From an uncultured Bacteroides sp. (lineage in GTDB: Bacteria > Bacteroidota > Bacteroidia > Bacteroidales > Bacteroidaceae), in contig NZ_CABUHK010000024.1 of NCBI RefSeq assembly GCF_902491285.1, positions 1 to 64,000 on the forward strand: a stretch of DNA of 64,000 bases, given 5' to 3'. Shown piece by piece: positions 36,673 through 47,066 of this stretch; within the stretch, counting starts at the first letter, position 1; the number at the start of each line of letters is the position of its first letter. The notes under the pieces were generated by a model. It ran no database searches. It was not told the origin of the DNA and was given only the letters and a program-made list of their open reading frames with translations. Made by a program: the position numbers and the translations under genes.

Positions 36673-38379
36673 TTATTTACTGACTTTTTCTGCTTCCAAA
36701 ATTGCCTGATAAGCATTTACGATACCTCCGGAAATACATAGATCATCAAAAAGGAACAAATCTTGTGAAGGACTATTGTTCACGCGTATTCCTTTTTCTA
36801 CTTCTACTCCCTTGCGTGAGGTGACGCTTTTCAATAATATATCACGGATTTGAGAACCGGTCAGTTTTGGGAAATAAGATTTCACAAGGGCAGCTACGCC
36901 GGCTACGGTAGCTGAAGCCATTCCTTCGCCAGTTCCTTTCTGGTAAGTATCGCCCATATAGGAAGAATAGATATCCGTTCCCGGAGCATAAATATCAAGA
37001 GCCGTTGCGCCGTAATTCGTATTCAATACAGGATTACCTTTCTTGTCAGATGAAGCAACCACCATGAAATTGGTAAGCTCACCATCTTTGCTCATCTTCC
37101 GGTTTGGGAAAAATTCGCTTTTATCCATGTCTACTGATAGATCCCATACAGGAACAATAACTAATGCTCCTTTTTTTTCTGCTTCTTTCAGTGCATCTGT
37201 TACCCATTGTTTCTGTTCTTCTGGATATAAGGAGTTCTGTTCCGGCAGTAAGATAACATCTGCTCCATGGTTTACTGCATAGCGGATGGCCAGTGCCATA
37301 TCTTTCAAGTAAGGTTCTCCTTCTCCCGGATGGATGCGCAAGGTCATGATTTCCGCATTGTCAGCTATACCGTTACTTCCAACACCGTTGTCACGTTTAG
37401 CTGCAATGACACCTGCTTTCATTACACCGGTTGCTGCATCTGATGTTAACAGTACGTTATTACCGTAATGCGTGTCATTAATATCCATAGGATTGTCACC
37501 TACAATTTCTTTACGGTTGTCTGTACCATATTTCTTTAAGGCATCTGCATAGGCTGCTTTAGCTGTCTCTACGCTTTTCTTCCCCATATTCTGATATACG
37601 GGTTCCCATTTGTCTGTATTATAGAGACTGAAGTAGTAGGCTGTAAACACAAAGGCGACTTCAGAAAGACTGTCTCTTTCTGCTTTGGGATCATAACAAC
37701 TTTGGAAATCCTCAACGGTTAATTCTTTTCCCGGAAAACGTTTTTTCATGTCCTTGTCGAACTTTTCAACATATTCTTCTATAACATAAGAAAGTTGCAA
37801 GCCGCCATATGTACCTCCAATTCTGGATTCCGGCATAACCTTAAAACGATAGTAATTGTATTCTTCCATATTTTCCGGTGCGGGAACCTCCTGACGTCTT
37901 CCGTTAACGATTTTATAATATTTCTTTCCATCAAAGACATAATCAGCGTATTTATCCTTGAGGCGGAAGAATTCACGTTCTCCTTCGCGTGTCAGAGCTT
38001 CCATAACCTGTCCGTCTTTGCCGCCGATGAAGTTCCATCCATTGATGTCGTCAACAAATCCGTTCTTATCATCGTCTTTCTGGTTCTGTTTTTCTTTCGG
38101 GTTGATCCAGATAGCATGTTTCAAGTCCTCGTGTTCTACGTCCATTCCAGTTCCAATCAATGCAACAACCGGTCTTTTTTTAGCTTTCTTTTTGTTGGCT
38201 TTCAGGTAATCATATGCTTTGTTTACTTCGGCTCCGTACACACTGTCCTGGTCGAAAGAGCAGTTAAACCAGTCCAGTTCGGATTGTTTCTTTTGTGTTT
38301 CTACCTTTTGTTTGACTAATTGGGCCGATGCTGCAATGCTGACAAAACAGCATACAATAGGAAATATAAGTTTCTTCAT
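36673..38379 (-). CDS. S8 subtilase-fold protein lacking the catalytic triad (pseudo-protease)
   Basis: A 568-residue exported protein (signal peptide to SIAASAQ). The fold and spacing follow Bacteroidetes S8 peptidases: NPKEKQNQKDDDKNGFVDDI, then the His region, then NYGATALDIYAPG and MASATVAGVAALVKSYFP. Every catalytic position is changed: the Asp site reads IGTG (Gly76), the His site reads ATGVMKAG (Thr317 in place of the HGTHVAG His), the oxyanion Asn site reads PVWD (Asp413), and the Ser site reads GEGMA (Gly486 instead of GTSMA). Reading frame and length are intact, so it is conserved as a non-enzyme, perhaps a peptide binder. Confidence 0.85.
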   Translation of the reverse strand: MKKLIFPIVCCFVSIAASAQLVKQKVETQKKQSELDWFNCSFDQDSVYGAEVNKAYDYLKANKKKAKKRPVVALIGTGMDVEHEDLKHAIWINPKEKQNQKDDDKNGFVDDINGWNFIGGKDGQVMEALTREGEREFFRLKDKYADYVFDGKKYYKIVNGRRQEVPAPENMEEYNYYRFKVMPESRIGGTYGGLQLSYVIEEYVEKFDKDMKKRFPGKELTVEDFQSCYDPKAERDSLSEVAFVFTAYYFSLYNTDKWEPVYQNMGKKSVETAKAAYADALKKYGTDNRKEIVGDNPMDINDTHYGNNVLLTSDAATGVMKAGVIAAKRDNGVGSNGIADNAEIMTLRIHPGEGEPYLKDMALAIRYAVNHGADVILLPEQNSLYPEEQKQWVTDALKEAEKKGALVIVPVWDLSVDMDKSEFFPNRKMSKDGELTNFMVVASSDKKGNPVLNTNYGATALDIYAPGTDIYSSYMGDTYQKGTGEGMASATVAGVAALVKSYFPKLTGSQIRDILLKSVTSRKGVEVEKGIRVNNSPSQDLFLFDDLCISGGIVNAYQAILEAEKVSK

Positions 38380-38410
38380 TGTTGGATGAGTTATAATTTA
38401 TACAGTTTAT

Positions 38411-39418
38411 TTATTTTCTAATTTTTAATATGGCTTCGCGCACTTGTTCACCTCGAACATTTCGTGCTGCAAGTTTGCCTTCTTTGTCAATGACTACAAG
38501 GAAAGGGATAGAGTAGAAGCCATAAGCATTCTGGATAGCACTTGGAGTTTTACTGTTTTTAGGGAATCCTGTCTTATCCCACAGCATCACCCACGGAAGC
38601 TTTTCTTCATCCAGCATTTTTCTCCATTTTGCTTCGCTGTCATCCAGCGAGACACTGATGAATTCCAGGTCATCAGCTTTCAGTTCGTTGTATATGGTTA
38701 GCATACTACGCATTTCTTTGCGACAGGGACCACACCAGGAAGCACAGAAATCCAGTACGACAATTTTTCCACGGAAGTCTTTCAAACTTACATTTTTTCC
38801 GTTGGCATCTATGAAAGTAAAGTCGGGACATTCTGCACCGATAATTTGGTGGGATAGGACCTCTACTCTGTTTACCAACCATTTGGCAGATAAGGACTTT
38901 CTGTCTTGCTCTGGTATCATGTCCAATAGCATTTTGTTGGATTGGTAATCATTTATATCTGCCAGATAGGCTAATGCAGCTGCCATGCTGGGAGTGAGTT
39001 TTCCTTTGACAGAAGTAGAAATCGTTGCTATATCCGGATCTCTTTCTGTGGGCATATAGGTTTGCAAGGTCAGAAACGGATCGATACCGGTGAATGAAAG
39101 CGAACTTTGTTCGGGGTTCTTTTCATCAAAAAAACCATTAATACTTACAGGAACGTTTTCGAGGTATATGTTTTGCTCTGTATTCCCAATATATAGTGTA
39201 TATATATCAGGTAAAATATTTTTCTTTTCAGTTTCGAATACTCCATTCTGGTTAATGGAACAACTTAAAATGAGGTTTCCATTCAAATCCTTAACTTGTA
39301 AAGTGGTTGGTTTGAGTAGTCTCAACTTTCCTTTGAATAGTAACCCGTCGTCGCTCCATAGAGGAGTAGTGCTCCATAAGAATAATAATATAAATGAAAG
39401 TCTTTTTATTAATTTCAT
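38411..39418 (-). CDS. TlpA-family thioredoxin-like disulfide reductase with DUF4369-like N-terminus
   Basis: A 335-residue exported protein. The N-terminal 110 residues resemble DUF4369, and the C-terminal domain carries the redox motif in VVLDFCASWCGPCRKEMRSM (CGPC). It should act on disulfides in the periplasm. It lies 31 bp upstream of the pseudo-subtilase, and a second thioredoxin domain ends the same operon, so disulfide handling appears to be part of the locus function. Confidence 0.9.
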   Translation of the reverse strand: MKLIKRLSFILLFLWSTTPLWSDDGLLFKGKLRLLKPTTLQVKDLNGNLILSCSINQNGVFETEKKNILPDIYTLYIGNTEQNIYLENVPVSINGFFDEKNPEQSSLSFTGIDPFLTLQTYMPTERDPDIATISTSVKGKLTPSMAAALAYLADINDYQSNKMLLDMIPEQDRKSLSAKWLVNRVEVLSHQIIGAECPDFTFIDANGKNVSLKDFRGKIVVLDFCASWCGPCRKEMRSMLTIYNELKADDLEFISVSLDDSEAKWRKMLDEEKLPWVMLWDKTGFPKNSKTPSAIQNAYGFYSIPFLVVIDKEGKLAARNVRGEQVREAILKIRK

Positions 39419-39522
39419 GATTTTGGGTTTATAAGATACAGTAAAATATCTTGTTATTATTTAGTCTATTCTTTAATAAGATGATTATCTTAATATAGTT
39501 AGAGAGTTTTTTATCAGTCATT

Positions 39523-40596
39523 TCACCAATCCCAGCCTGGCCAAGGGTCATCATCGTCGTCATCTCCTTCATCAGTTTCCGGTAGTTCTGGATAAGGTTT
39601 GATATCCCAATCTTCCGGTCCTTGGGCAATAGCTTCCAAATCAATATTATATTTTTTTAGATAGTTTGTTACAAAATCAAACTTAGTACTTAAGAATGGA
39701 TAAGTTGCCGAAGGCCACATCGTTTCGCGTTTTTCTTTTGTAAATCGCATGGCTATTTGCAGATAACCGATAAATGTTTCTTTGGCTGTTGGAGGATTAT
39801 TTGAATTTGGTTCAGAATATTTTCCAGATAATGAATTTATATAACCTGGATATCCTCTTTTAAGATAGTAGTTAGGATCAGCTTTGCTTTCAATAGCTTC
39901 ATCTCTTACAAGTGGAGTTGAATGGTCGAATCCTGCGTCAAATTCGTCTTCTGGTATGATAATATTCCCTCTTGTGATAGCTGTACGTATGACTTCATCA
40001 ATAATTTTAAAACGGCGTATTGCATAGCTATCTTGATCGTTGGCAATGGGGCTTCTCCATGCTGGAATTGGGGCTTCATATGTACTGTGAGCAGCATCTC
40101 CCCAAAAGCAAGTTATCCAACAGTCGGTTTGGCTTTCATCATGTTCGGATAATGCGACGTAGTATTCCAATATTCCGGGTATTATGGATGTAAATACAGA
40201 ATAATTGTATACAAAATACCAATACATAGGAAATACTCTATCAGTTACCTCCCGATTAAGATAAGGAAATACATGGCTTTTCATAAAGGTGATATAAAAT
40301 GCCCCCATTTCATCATTAAGACAATTTTCGAATGTTTTTGATGAACTACCACCGAGACCGCCATTGGTCCAGTTTTTATTGAGATCTTTTTCTGTTATAT
40401 TTTTATATATCAGTTTGACTCCGAAATTCTTATAGATTTCCATAGCATCATTGTCCCACGGGTTGTCTCCTTGAGGAAATTCGAACCCTCCGGCAAGTGC
40501 TAGCGGGTCTGGTGTCGGCTCGATTATATCTTCATCATAACAGGAAGAGAATGTGAGACAGAATAGTAATATCCATACATTATATATTGGCTTCAT
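39523..40596 (-). CDS. Lipoprotein resembling the Peptidase_Mx1 family, zinc motif apparently lost
   Basis: About 357 residues; start at MKPIYNVW gives a signal peptide with lipobox FSSC. The N-terminal part (FPQGDNPWDN, YKNFGVKLIYKN) resembles Bacteroidales putative zinc-binding metallopeptidases that are usually encoded beside SusD. Where those have HExxH, this protein seems to have D200-E-V-I-R204, and the later third-ligand region (EDFAE in relatives) reads ETFIG. The C-terminus is unusual: six Asp followed by PWPGWDW. I would call it a likely non-catalytic relative; the alignment was done by eye. Confidence 0.6.
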   Translation of the reverse strand: MKPIYNVWILLFCLTFSSCYDEDIIEPTPDPLALAGGFEFPQGDNPWDNDAMEIYKNFGVKLIYKNITEKDLNKNWTNGGLGGSSSKTFENCLNDEMGAFYITFMKSHVFPYLNREVTDRVFPMYWYFVYNYSVFTSIIPGILEYYVALSEHDESQTDCWITCFWGDAAHSTYEAPIPAWRSPIANDQDSYAIRRFKIIDEVIRTAITRGNIIIPEDEFDAGFDHSTPLVRDEAIESKADPNYYLKRGYPGYINSLSGKYSEPNSNNPPTAKETFIGYLQIAMRFTKEKRETMWPSATYPFLSTKFDFVTNYLKKYNIDLEAIAQGPEDWDIKPYPELPETDEGDDDDDDPWPGWDW

Positions 40597-40646
40597 AATT
40601 CTCTGTTGTTTAAAATTGGTAATCATTGTTTCTTGTTATTTATATT

Positions 40647-42215
40647 TTAGTCTATGACGGGAACTCCGGTTCGTTGCGGTCCGAATGAGTTTTGTTCTAG
40701 TAATAAGTTCTTTTGTATAACTTCTTGAGGTATAGGTAATACATACGAAAGATCATTCTTTGTCAGTGTATACACTTTTCCTTCCCATTTATGTTGTATG
40801 GGAAGCATACCGTAGCGACGTAAGTCGAACCAACGTTGGCCTTCATAACAAAGTTCTTTTCTGCGTTCTTCACGTATTTTAGTGATGAGAACTTCTCCAC
40901 TTAATCCCGAAAAGGAAGGTGCGTTTCCTTCAACGTATCGTTTTTCCAGTAATGTGTTCATTGCAGTTATGGCGTCTCCTTCAGACTTGTTCATGGCAGC
41001 AGCTTCTGCATAGTTCAGATAAGCTTCTGCTATTCGGAAAGAGAGGGCAAAATAATCACTACTTCCTGAAGTGGGAACAGAACGGAGTGTTTTGTATTTG
41101 CCATAAGGAAGATAAGTATCATAAAAAGTACTGTTTTCCGGTACCATTTCGTTGTACTGTACCTCTCTGGTGATGTAACGATCTTTGCGTAAATCCCCCT
41201 CTTGGAAGCTCTTGAGCAACTCGTCTGCAGCTTTAAACATTCTTCTGTTCTCTTCTCCATCGGAATTATTGTCTTTTTTTTCGATATAACCTTCGTATTC
41301 GCCTGTTAGATCTCTTATGGTTCCATAACTCCAAATAACTTCCGGTGAATCATAGGTATTGAATGTATAATAAGGTTCTTTCATACCTGCTTCCGGTGCA
41401 GGAATTGTATTCAGGTCACGTAATGAAAAATTCCAGTCTTTGATAACTTTCTCTGCATACGTTTTCGCTTCTGCCCAATTTTCCATATATAGTGCTACAC
41501 GTGACTTTAATAATTGCACCATAGGTAGGCTGACGAGGTAGTTCGGTTCATATTGCTGTGTGGTAGAGAGAGTTAGAAATAAGCGTTCTGCTTCGTTGAT
41601 ATCGGCAACAATCTGCAGGTATACTTCTTCTACCGTGTTCCGTTTTATCAATATATTGCCTTCATCCCTCATTTTACTATCCAGTTTGAGAGGAACTCCC
41701 AGCGATTCTTTGTTATAATTATAAGGAAGTCCATACTGATTGACCAGCATGTAATAATAGAAAGCCCTTAAAGCGTAGGCTTGTGCTTTAATATAATTTT
41801 TTTCGGATTCTGTACCAGACACTTCATCAATATAGTCAAGTGCGGCATTAGCTCCTAAAATATATTCATAGAGGTTTTCCCATGTATTGACCGTTTGGTA
41901 TCCTAATTTCTCCCGTATTTCGAACATATTGGGTTGCCAACTATACAGAATTTCAAAAACTTCCATCTTTGCCTGGTCATTTTCAGTGAATCCGTAGCCT
42001 TCCACCTGATTCTGCTCGATATCATCTGCGAGTATTTCCAGATAGTTGAGAAATCTAGTGTCCTGCTGTCGGGGATAAGCTTCTCCAATAAGCATCTCTT
42101 GTAATGCGTTAGCGTCTTTGGGGATGTATTGACTCTGTGACTTGGGCTCTAAAAAATCTCCACAAGCGGTGAGACTGGTAAGTGTTATTGTATAAATTAA
42201 ATATTTAAGTTTCAT
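40647..42215 (-). CDS. SusD/RagB-family lipoprotein
   Basis: A 522-residue lipoprotein (lipobox SLTAC) with SusD-type N-terminal helical repeats (AYALRAFYYYMLVNQYGLPY, the classic RAxYYxxLV block) and C-terminal RYVEGNAP..REERRKELCYEGQRWFDLRRYG. It pairs with the SusC gene 19 bp upstream. In this locus context the ligand is more likely a peptide or glycopeptide than a plain polysaccharide, as in RagAB, but that is inference. Confidence 0.95.
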   Translation of the reverse strand: MKLKYLIYTITLTSLTACGDFLEPKSQSQYIPKDANALQEMLIGEAYPRQQDTRFLNYLEILADDIEQNQVEGYGFTENDQAKMEVFEILYSWQPNMFEIREKLGYQTVNTWENLYEYILGANAALDYIDEVSGTESEKNYIKAQAYALRAFYYYMLVNQYGLPYNYNKESLGVPLKLDSKMRDEGNILIKRNTVEEVYLQIVADINEAERLFLTLSTTQQYEPNYLVSLPMVQLLKSRVALYMENWAEAKTYAEKVIKDWNFSLRDLNTIPAPEAGMKEPYYTFNTYDSPEVIWSYGTIRDLTGEYEGYIEKKDNNSDGEENRRMFKAADELLKSFQEGDLRKDRYITREVQYNEMVPENSTFYDTYLPYGKYKTLRSVPTSGSSDYFALSFRIAEAYLNYAEAAAMNKSEGDAITAMNTLLEKRYVEGNAPSFSGLSGEVLITKIREERRKELCYEGQRWFDLRRYGMLPIQHKWEGKVYTLTKNDLSYVLPIPQEVIQKNLLLEQNSFGPQRTGVPVID

Positions 42216-42234
42216 ATCTCTCTTTGTTTATTGT

Positions 42235-45200
42235 TTAAAATCCGATATTAAGTCCCAATGAAAAAGAGCGTGGCATGATGCTGTTCTCTAATTCCGGGTC
42301 GAAGCCGTTAAAGCGTTTGCTGGCTATTACAAATATGTTGTCCATATTGAAATTGACAGACAGGTTTTTGGCATGTATCTTGTCGCACCATTCTTTTTTC
42401 ATTTGCCAGGATAGTCCGATGTTGCGGCAACGCAGGAATGAAGCATTAACTACCATAGCATCTGATTTTTCCCACATTGGAATGGCAGATTCTCCGTTAT
42501 CTGTGTTAGGCAAAGTCCAGGCTATTCCTAACGGCCATGTCGGTAGTCCGGGGATATTTGTGTGAGCTTCGTCCCCTGGTTTTTGCCAACGATTCAGTAA
42601 ATCCCGGTTTATATTCTTAGTCGGATCGGGCATCATATTATGATCCCCTCGGAAATCATTGTAAGGTGACGGCAAACGTTTATGGCTACCTAATAAAAGG
42701 GAGAAGCTAGTGTTCAATGACAAAGACTTGTAGCGGAAACTTAAACCGAGACCTCCGGTGAAGAACGGCTCTTTTTCTCCGGAATATACAAGGTAAGTGG
42801 TCGGATCGATGTCTTTACTTTTTTCTTCTTCCGGAACTTCAACGTAGTTGAATGTCGGTTTACCATTACTTCCGTCAAGACCTGCAAAAGAGTATGACCA
42901 GAATGCACTTAACGGATACCCCTCTTTTAAGATTTGGGTGCCGTTTCCATTCAGGTACATTGTTGTGTTTCTGTCAATCTTGGTTTCTCCGCCTTTATTC
43001 CAGTTTTTAGAGGCATTCAGGTTAACATTCAAGGCGAAATCACGTTTCTGAATAGGTGTGAATGATAATGTATATTCAATACCTCTATTGTAAATAATTC
43101 CACCGTTACGTTTCATCTGGTCAATTCCGTATTCGAATGGCAAATCAACACCGATTACTGCATTGGAACGTCGGGTGTAATATTCTAGGTTCATGTAAAA
43201 CATGCGGAATAGTTCTAGATCCACACCAAAATTCCAGTTCTTGGTACGTTCCCATGAAAGGTATGGGTTGGGGATCTGGCTGATAGTAGAGTAGTAGCGG
43301 TTGTATCCGGGTTGTACTCCCTGTTGATTTAAGATTAGTTCGGGACTTTCGCGTGTCAAAGCATTCCCTTGAATACCGAATGTTCCTCTGAAATTAAGTG
43401 TAGTGATCCATGACAGATACTTTTGGAAGAAAGCTTCTTCTGATGCCCTCCAGGAGAAACCGAATGAATAAGTCGGGTCGATACGGTGATTGATATCCTG
43501 TCCGAATACATTGGAAGCATCATTTCGCACATTGGCATTCACTACATAGCGGTTTTTGAATGAATATGCGAAAGTGGCAAAAAACGAAAGGAAGTTGTTG
43601 GTGTTGTTTGTTCTTTGCCAACCTCTGTTATAGATTTCTTTTAATATTCCCCAGCCTGTAGGACTTCCTTCCGGTGATACTACTTCGCTTGGTATGGTAG
43701 GTGCTACGATGCGTTCGCCTCTGTCCGGGACATATCCCCAGACGGTATTGGCGGTCCCTTTGGCTGTAGAGGAACGGAGCTCCATACCTAATAATGCATT
43801 TAATCGGTTGTCAGCGTTGAATGCCTTGCTGAATTGTAATTTGTTCTGAATATTGTAAGAGTACTGATTATTATCATTTGTATACAATTTACCTCCGAAT
43901 GGAAGTTGTGCGGCCTTAAATTCAGGGCTGGTTGGAGTTACGGAATTAAAATCGTATCCACGATACTCGTTGGCTATGTAGTATGTACGTTCAGTAGCCC
44001 AGCTTTCATTGGTACTATTATTGTTTGAATAACCTCCGGTAAATTGATAGGTTAACCAGTCGAGGATATGCCAGTTTACATCTAAAGAGGCGGACATAAA
44101 ATTTGAACGCGCTTTCGAGCCACTGTTATCTCGTTCATTGATGAAATTATATGAAAGAGTTTCTTTATTACCTGTTTTATAGTGGTATCCGTTCTCTTGC
44201 ATATAGTAAGCGTCTGGATCAATGGCACGGTTCGTGCTAGTGGCGTAACTCATAGGATTGACATTATCGAAGAAACCGTTGGTGGTAGAAACACTACCGT
44301 TTAATGTCAGGCTGATAGTTAGTTTTTCTATTGGACGTAACATGAGGGCGATACGTCCGGTCATACGTTCGTTATCATTCCCTATTTCTTGACCTTCGCT
44401 GTTGTTATACCCCATAGATGCCGAATAGCTGAACTTATTTGTTCCACCAGAAACGCTAATATTGTGAGTATGGCTGAACGAGCGGCGTGTCAGACGTTTG
44501 AACCAGTCTGTATTGCGGGTTTCCATGGCGTTATAAAGTGCTCTGTATTCGATGTCTGAAATATCGTGTTCCTGTAACATACGTAACAGACCTTCATAAG
44601 TGTTAGGATCTTTGTAGGGCATTGTTATGTAAGAGATGCCGGCATCGAATGCCTCTTGTGAAAAACGGATACGTTCTTGAGAGTTCATAAAATTGAACAT
44701 TCCATAATTGGGACGTTGTCCGATGTTGAAATTGGTAGAGTAGTTCACTGTCAGTCTGTCAGTAGTATTTTTTTTAGTTGTGATTTCGATTACCCCATTA
44801 GATGCTTTCGAACCATAGATAGCAGTGGCGGAAGCATCTTTCAAAATTGTGATGTTTTCGATGTCGGCAGGATTTAGCCATGAAATTTGATTACCGATGA
44901 TATCCTTTAAGTTTTTGGTCATCAGTTCACCGTTATCTAGTGTTACTTGGAAATCTTCTTGGATAATGCCGTCTACTACCCACAATGGATCACGATTTCC
45001 TTGCAGCGTACTGGTTCCTCGAATCTGAATTTTAGGAGCAGTACCTACACGGCTACTTGAATTAGTGACAACCATACCTGCTACACGTCCTTGCAACATC
45101 TGGTCAATAGTAGTATAAGAAGGCATTATAATATCTTTCGCTTTGATCGTAGTTATAGAACCTACGAGGTCGCGACGTTGAATATTTTGATATCCGGTCA

Positions 45201-45813
45201 CTACAACTTCATCAATTTCTGTACTGGAACCACTTAAGGTGACATTGATTGTTTTCTTACCCGTATATTTTACCGTTTTCTTTTCCATTCCGATAAAAGA
45301 AAAAGTAAGGATCAATCCCTCCTGTGCCGGAATATTGAAAGTATAATGTCCGTCTAGTCCGGCGATAGCCCCATGTTTAGATCCCCGGATTGTAACAGTG
45401 GCCCCAGGTAATGCCTCACCACTGGTGTCGCGAATCCAACCGCTGATGGTTACTTTTTGATTTTGCCTTTTCTTTATTACGATTGCACTACCGGAAATTT
45501 CATAAGTCAAATTTGTACCTTCCAGACATTCATCTAGAATTTCAGTAATAGTTTTATCTTTAGCCTTAACAGTGATATCAGTTACATTAGCAATATCTTC
45601 CGTGGCATACATAAAGATAAATTTTGTACGATTTTGTAGATACCAAAGTGCTGATTCCAAAGTTTCTCCTTTTAAGTCGATAGAGATTCTTTGGTTGTCT
45701 TGCGCTTGAATCATAAGTGAAGAAAGGGAGAGTATCCATAAAAAGCAGAGTTTCACAATGTTTCTGCTTACATGAGATATCTCCCGTGATAGGAATTGCG
45801 TTCGTCTTTTCAT
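42235..45813 (-). CDS. SusC/RagA TonB-dependent transporter with STN signalling domain
   Basis: A 1192-residue outer-membrane transporter. Residues about 42-110 form an STN domain (ISIDLKGETLESALWYLQ, ILDECLEGTNLTYEI), the part that contacts an anti-sigma factor in the periplasm. Then come a carboxypeptidase-regulatory-like domain (VTISGWIRDTSGEALPGATV), the plug (LQGRVAGMVVTNSSSRVGTAP, WVVDGIIQEDF) and the barrel ending RSFSLGLNIGF. The STN domain fits the FecR gene that lies 26 bp upstream, so ligand uptake should induce this operon. Confidence 0.95.
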   Translation of the reverse strand: MKRRTQFLSREISHVSRNIVKLCFLWILSLSSLMIQAQDNQRISIDLKGETLESALWYLQNRTKFIFMYATEDIANVTDITVKAKDKTITEILDECLEGTNLTYEISGSAIVIKKRQNQKVTISGWIRDTSGEALPGATVTIRGSKHGAIAGLDGHYTFNIPAQEGLILTFSFIGMEKKTVKYTGKKTINVTLSGSSTEIDEVVVTGYQNIQRRDLVGSITTIKAKDIIMPSYTTIDQMLQGRVAGMVVTNSSSRVGTAPKIQIRGTSTLQGNRDPLWVVDGIIQEDFQVTLDNGELMTKNLKDIIGNQISWLNPADIENITILKDASATAIYGSKASNGVIEITTKKNTTDRLTVNYSTNFNIGQRPNYGMFNFMNSQERIRFSQEAFDAGISYITMPYKDPNTYEGLLRMLQEHDISDIEYRALYNAMETRNTDWFKRLTRRSFSHTHNISVSGGTNKFSYSASMGYNNSEGQEIGNDNERMTGRIALMLRPIEKLTISLTLNGSVSTTNGFFDNVNPMSYATSTNRAIDPDAYYMQENGYHYKTGNKETLSYNFINERDNSGSKARSNFMSASLDVNWHILDWLTYQFTGGYSNNNSTNESWATERTYYIANEYRGYDFNSVTPTSPEFKAAQLPFGGKLYTNDNNQYSYNIQNKLQFSKAFNADNRLNALLGMELRSSTAKGTANTVWGYVPDRGERIVAPTIPSEVVSPEGSPTGWGILKEIYNRGWQRTNNTNNFLSFFATFAYSFKNRYVVNANVRNDASNVFGQDINHRIDPTYSFGFSWRASEEAFFQKYLSWITTLNFRGTFGIQGNALTRESPELILNQQGVQPGYNRYYSTISQIPNPYLSWERTKNWNFGVDLELFRMFYMNLEYYTRRSNAVIGVDLPFEYGIDQMKRNGGIIYNRGIEYTLSFTPIQKRDFALNVNLNASKNWNKGGETKIDRNTTMYLNGNGTQILKEGYPLSAFWSYSFAGLDGSNGKPTFNYVEVPEEEKSKDIDPTTYLVYSGEKEPFFTGGLGLSFRYKSLSLNTSFSLLLGSHKRLPSPYNDFRGDHNMMPDPTKNINRDLLNRWQKPGDEAHTNIPGLPTWPLGIAWTLPNTDNGESAIPMWEKSDAMVVNASFLRCRNIGLSWQMKKEWCDKIHAKNLSVNFNMDNIFVIASKRFNGFDPELENSIMPRSFSLGLNIGF

Positions 45814-45839
45814 AATGCGTTAGTTATATATGTATATTA

Positions 45840-47000
45840 TTATTGTTTATAGGAAATATGTAAGATGCCTTCTCGTTGCTTGATATTTACCAAGTTTAAT
45901 CCTTTTATCATGTCGATAATCGGGTTCATGTTTTCGTAACGATTAAGGTAAGCCCCGATTCGTACTTGTTTGGCAGTTTCATCTTCGAATGAATATTGGA
46001 ATCCATACCATTTAGAAAGATATGACATTACATTCTCAAGAGGAATATTTAAAAAGATGAATGAACCGGACTTCCAGGATGTATACAGGTCTGTGTTTAT
46101 ATTAGTGACAATATTTGTGTTAGTACTTTTATTATAAGTGTAGTGCTGGTTGGGGATTAATTCAAATACGTCATTTTCACTGTTAATTTTTACAGCTCCA
46201 CTGACTAGTGTTGTACTTTCTACTTCTTCATCCGCATAAGCCCTTACGTTGAAAGAAGTTCCTGTCACCTGAATAGAAGTATGCGGTGTTTGCACGATAA
46301 ACGGATGTGTTTTATCTGGAGCAACATCGAAATAAGCTTCACCCTCAACCTGTACGATACGTTCATTATCGTTGAAACAAATCGGGTAAGTCAGTTGGGA
46401 TTCTGCATTCAAATGTACTTTTGTTCCATCCGAAAGGACAATGTGACATTCCATTCCATGCAATGTACGAAGCGTATTTTTGATATCCTTCACTTTGGGA
46501 TTGTTGGCAGGAGTCTGATAATTAATCCCTTTGGAGTCAATGATGAATACTTCAGTTGCACCTTCCGGTAGAATATTATCAAAAAGATTGAAAGTGGTTC
46601 CATTACTTAAAGTCAATTCTCCACCATGGGTTCCCGGAGTGATTTCGCCGATTGGTTCTCCGGATACCCAATTATATAAAAGGTAGGAAACCGGTATTAT
46701 CAGCAGCAGGATAAGAGCCGCATATTTCAGACTTTTTCTCCATGAAAGGAAACCGGATGATTTTTCTCCTCCTAGTAGCGGGTAGATTCTGTCCCATGCT
46801 TTTTGCGAAGAGAAACTTTTAATTAACTGTGTGTTTCTTTCATACGTTTCCTCATTCAATATTCGTTTGGCTAGCTTTTGATGCTCCGGATTTTCATTAA
46901 TCCATTCATGGTAGGCTTTTTCTTCCTCCGGGATAGATGAATGAGTGAATAGAGAAGCAAGGATTTTTGCAATTCTAAAGTTTTCTTTGAATGAATTCAT
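45840..47000 (-). CDS. FecR-family anti-sigma factor
   Basis: A 386-residue protein starting MNSFKENFRIAK; the upstream in-frame ATG at 47057 adds 19 unlikely residues. An N-terminal cytoplasmic sigma-binding part is followed by a membrane segment near residues 91-108 (YAALILLLIIPVSYLLYNW), the periplasmic FecR domain (GMECHIVLSDGTKVHLNAESQLTYP, EGEAYFDVAPDKTHPFIVQT) and a C-terminal STN-like DUF4974 domain (PLENVMSYLSKWYGFQYSF). It lies 66 bp after the ECF sigma gene and should keep it inactive until the SusC STN domain signals. Confidence 0.95.
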   Translation of the reverse strand: MNSFKENFRIAKILASLFTHSSIPEEEKAYHEWINENPEHQKLAKRILNEETYERNTQLIKSFSSQKAWDRIYPLLGGEKSSGFLSWRKSLKYAALILLLIIPVSYLLYNWVSGEPIGEITPGTHGGELTLSNGTTFNLFDNILPEGATEVFIIDSKGINYQTPANNPKVKDIKNTLRTLHGMECHIVLSDGTKVHLNAESQLTYPICFNDNERIVQVEGEAYFDVAPDKTHPFIVQTPHTSIQVTGTSFNVRAYADEEVESTTLVSGAVKINSENDVFELIPNQHYTYNKSTNTNIVTNINTDLYTSWKSGSFIFLNIPLENVMSYLSKWYGFQYSFEDETAKQVRIGAYLNRYENMNPIIDMIKGLNLVNIKQREGILHISYKQ

Positions 47001-47066
47001 CGTTTTTAGGATTTGTTTGTATATAAAACAATCCAATCGAAAAAACGGGGTAATCAAAAAGTCACT

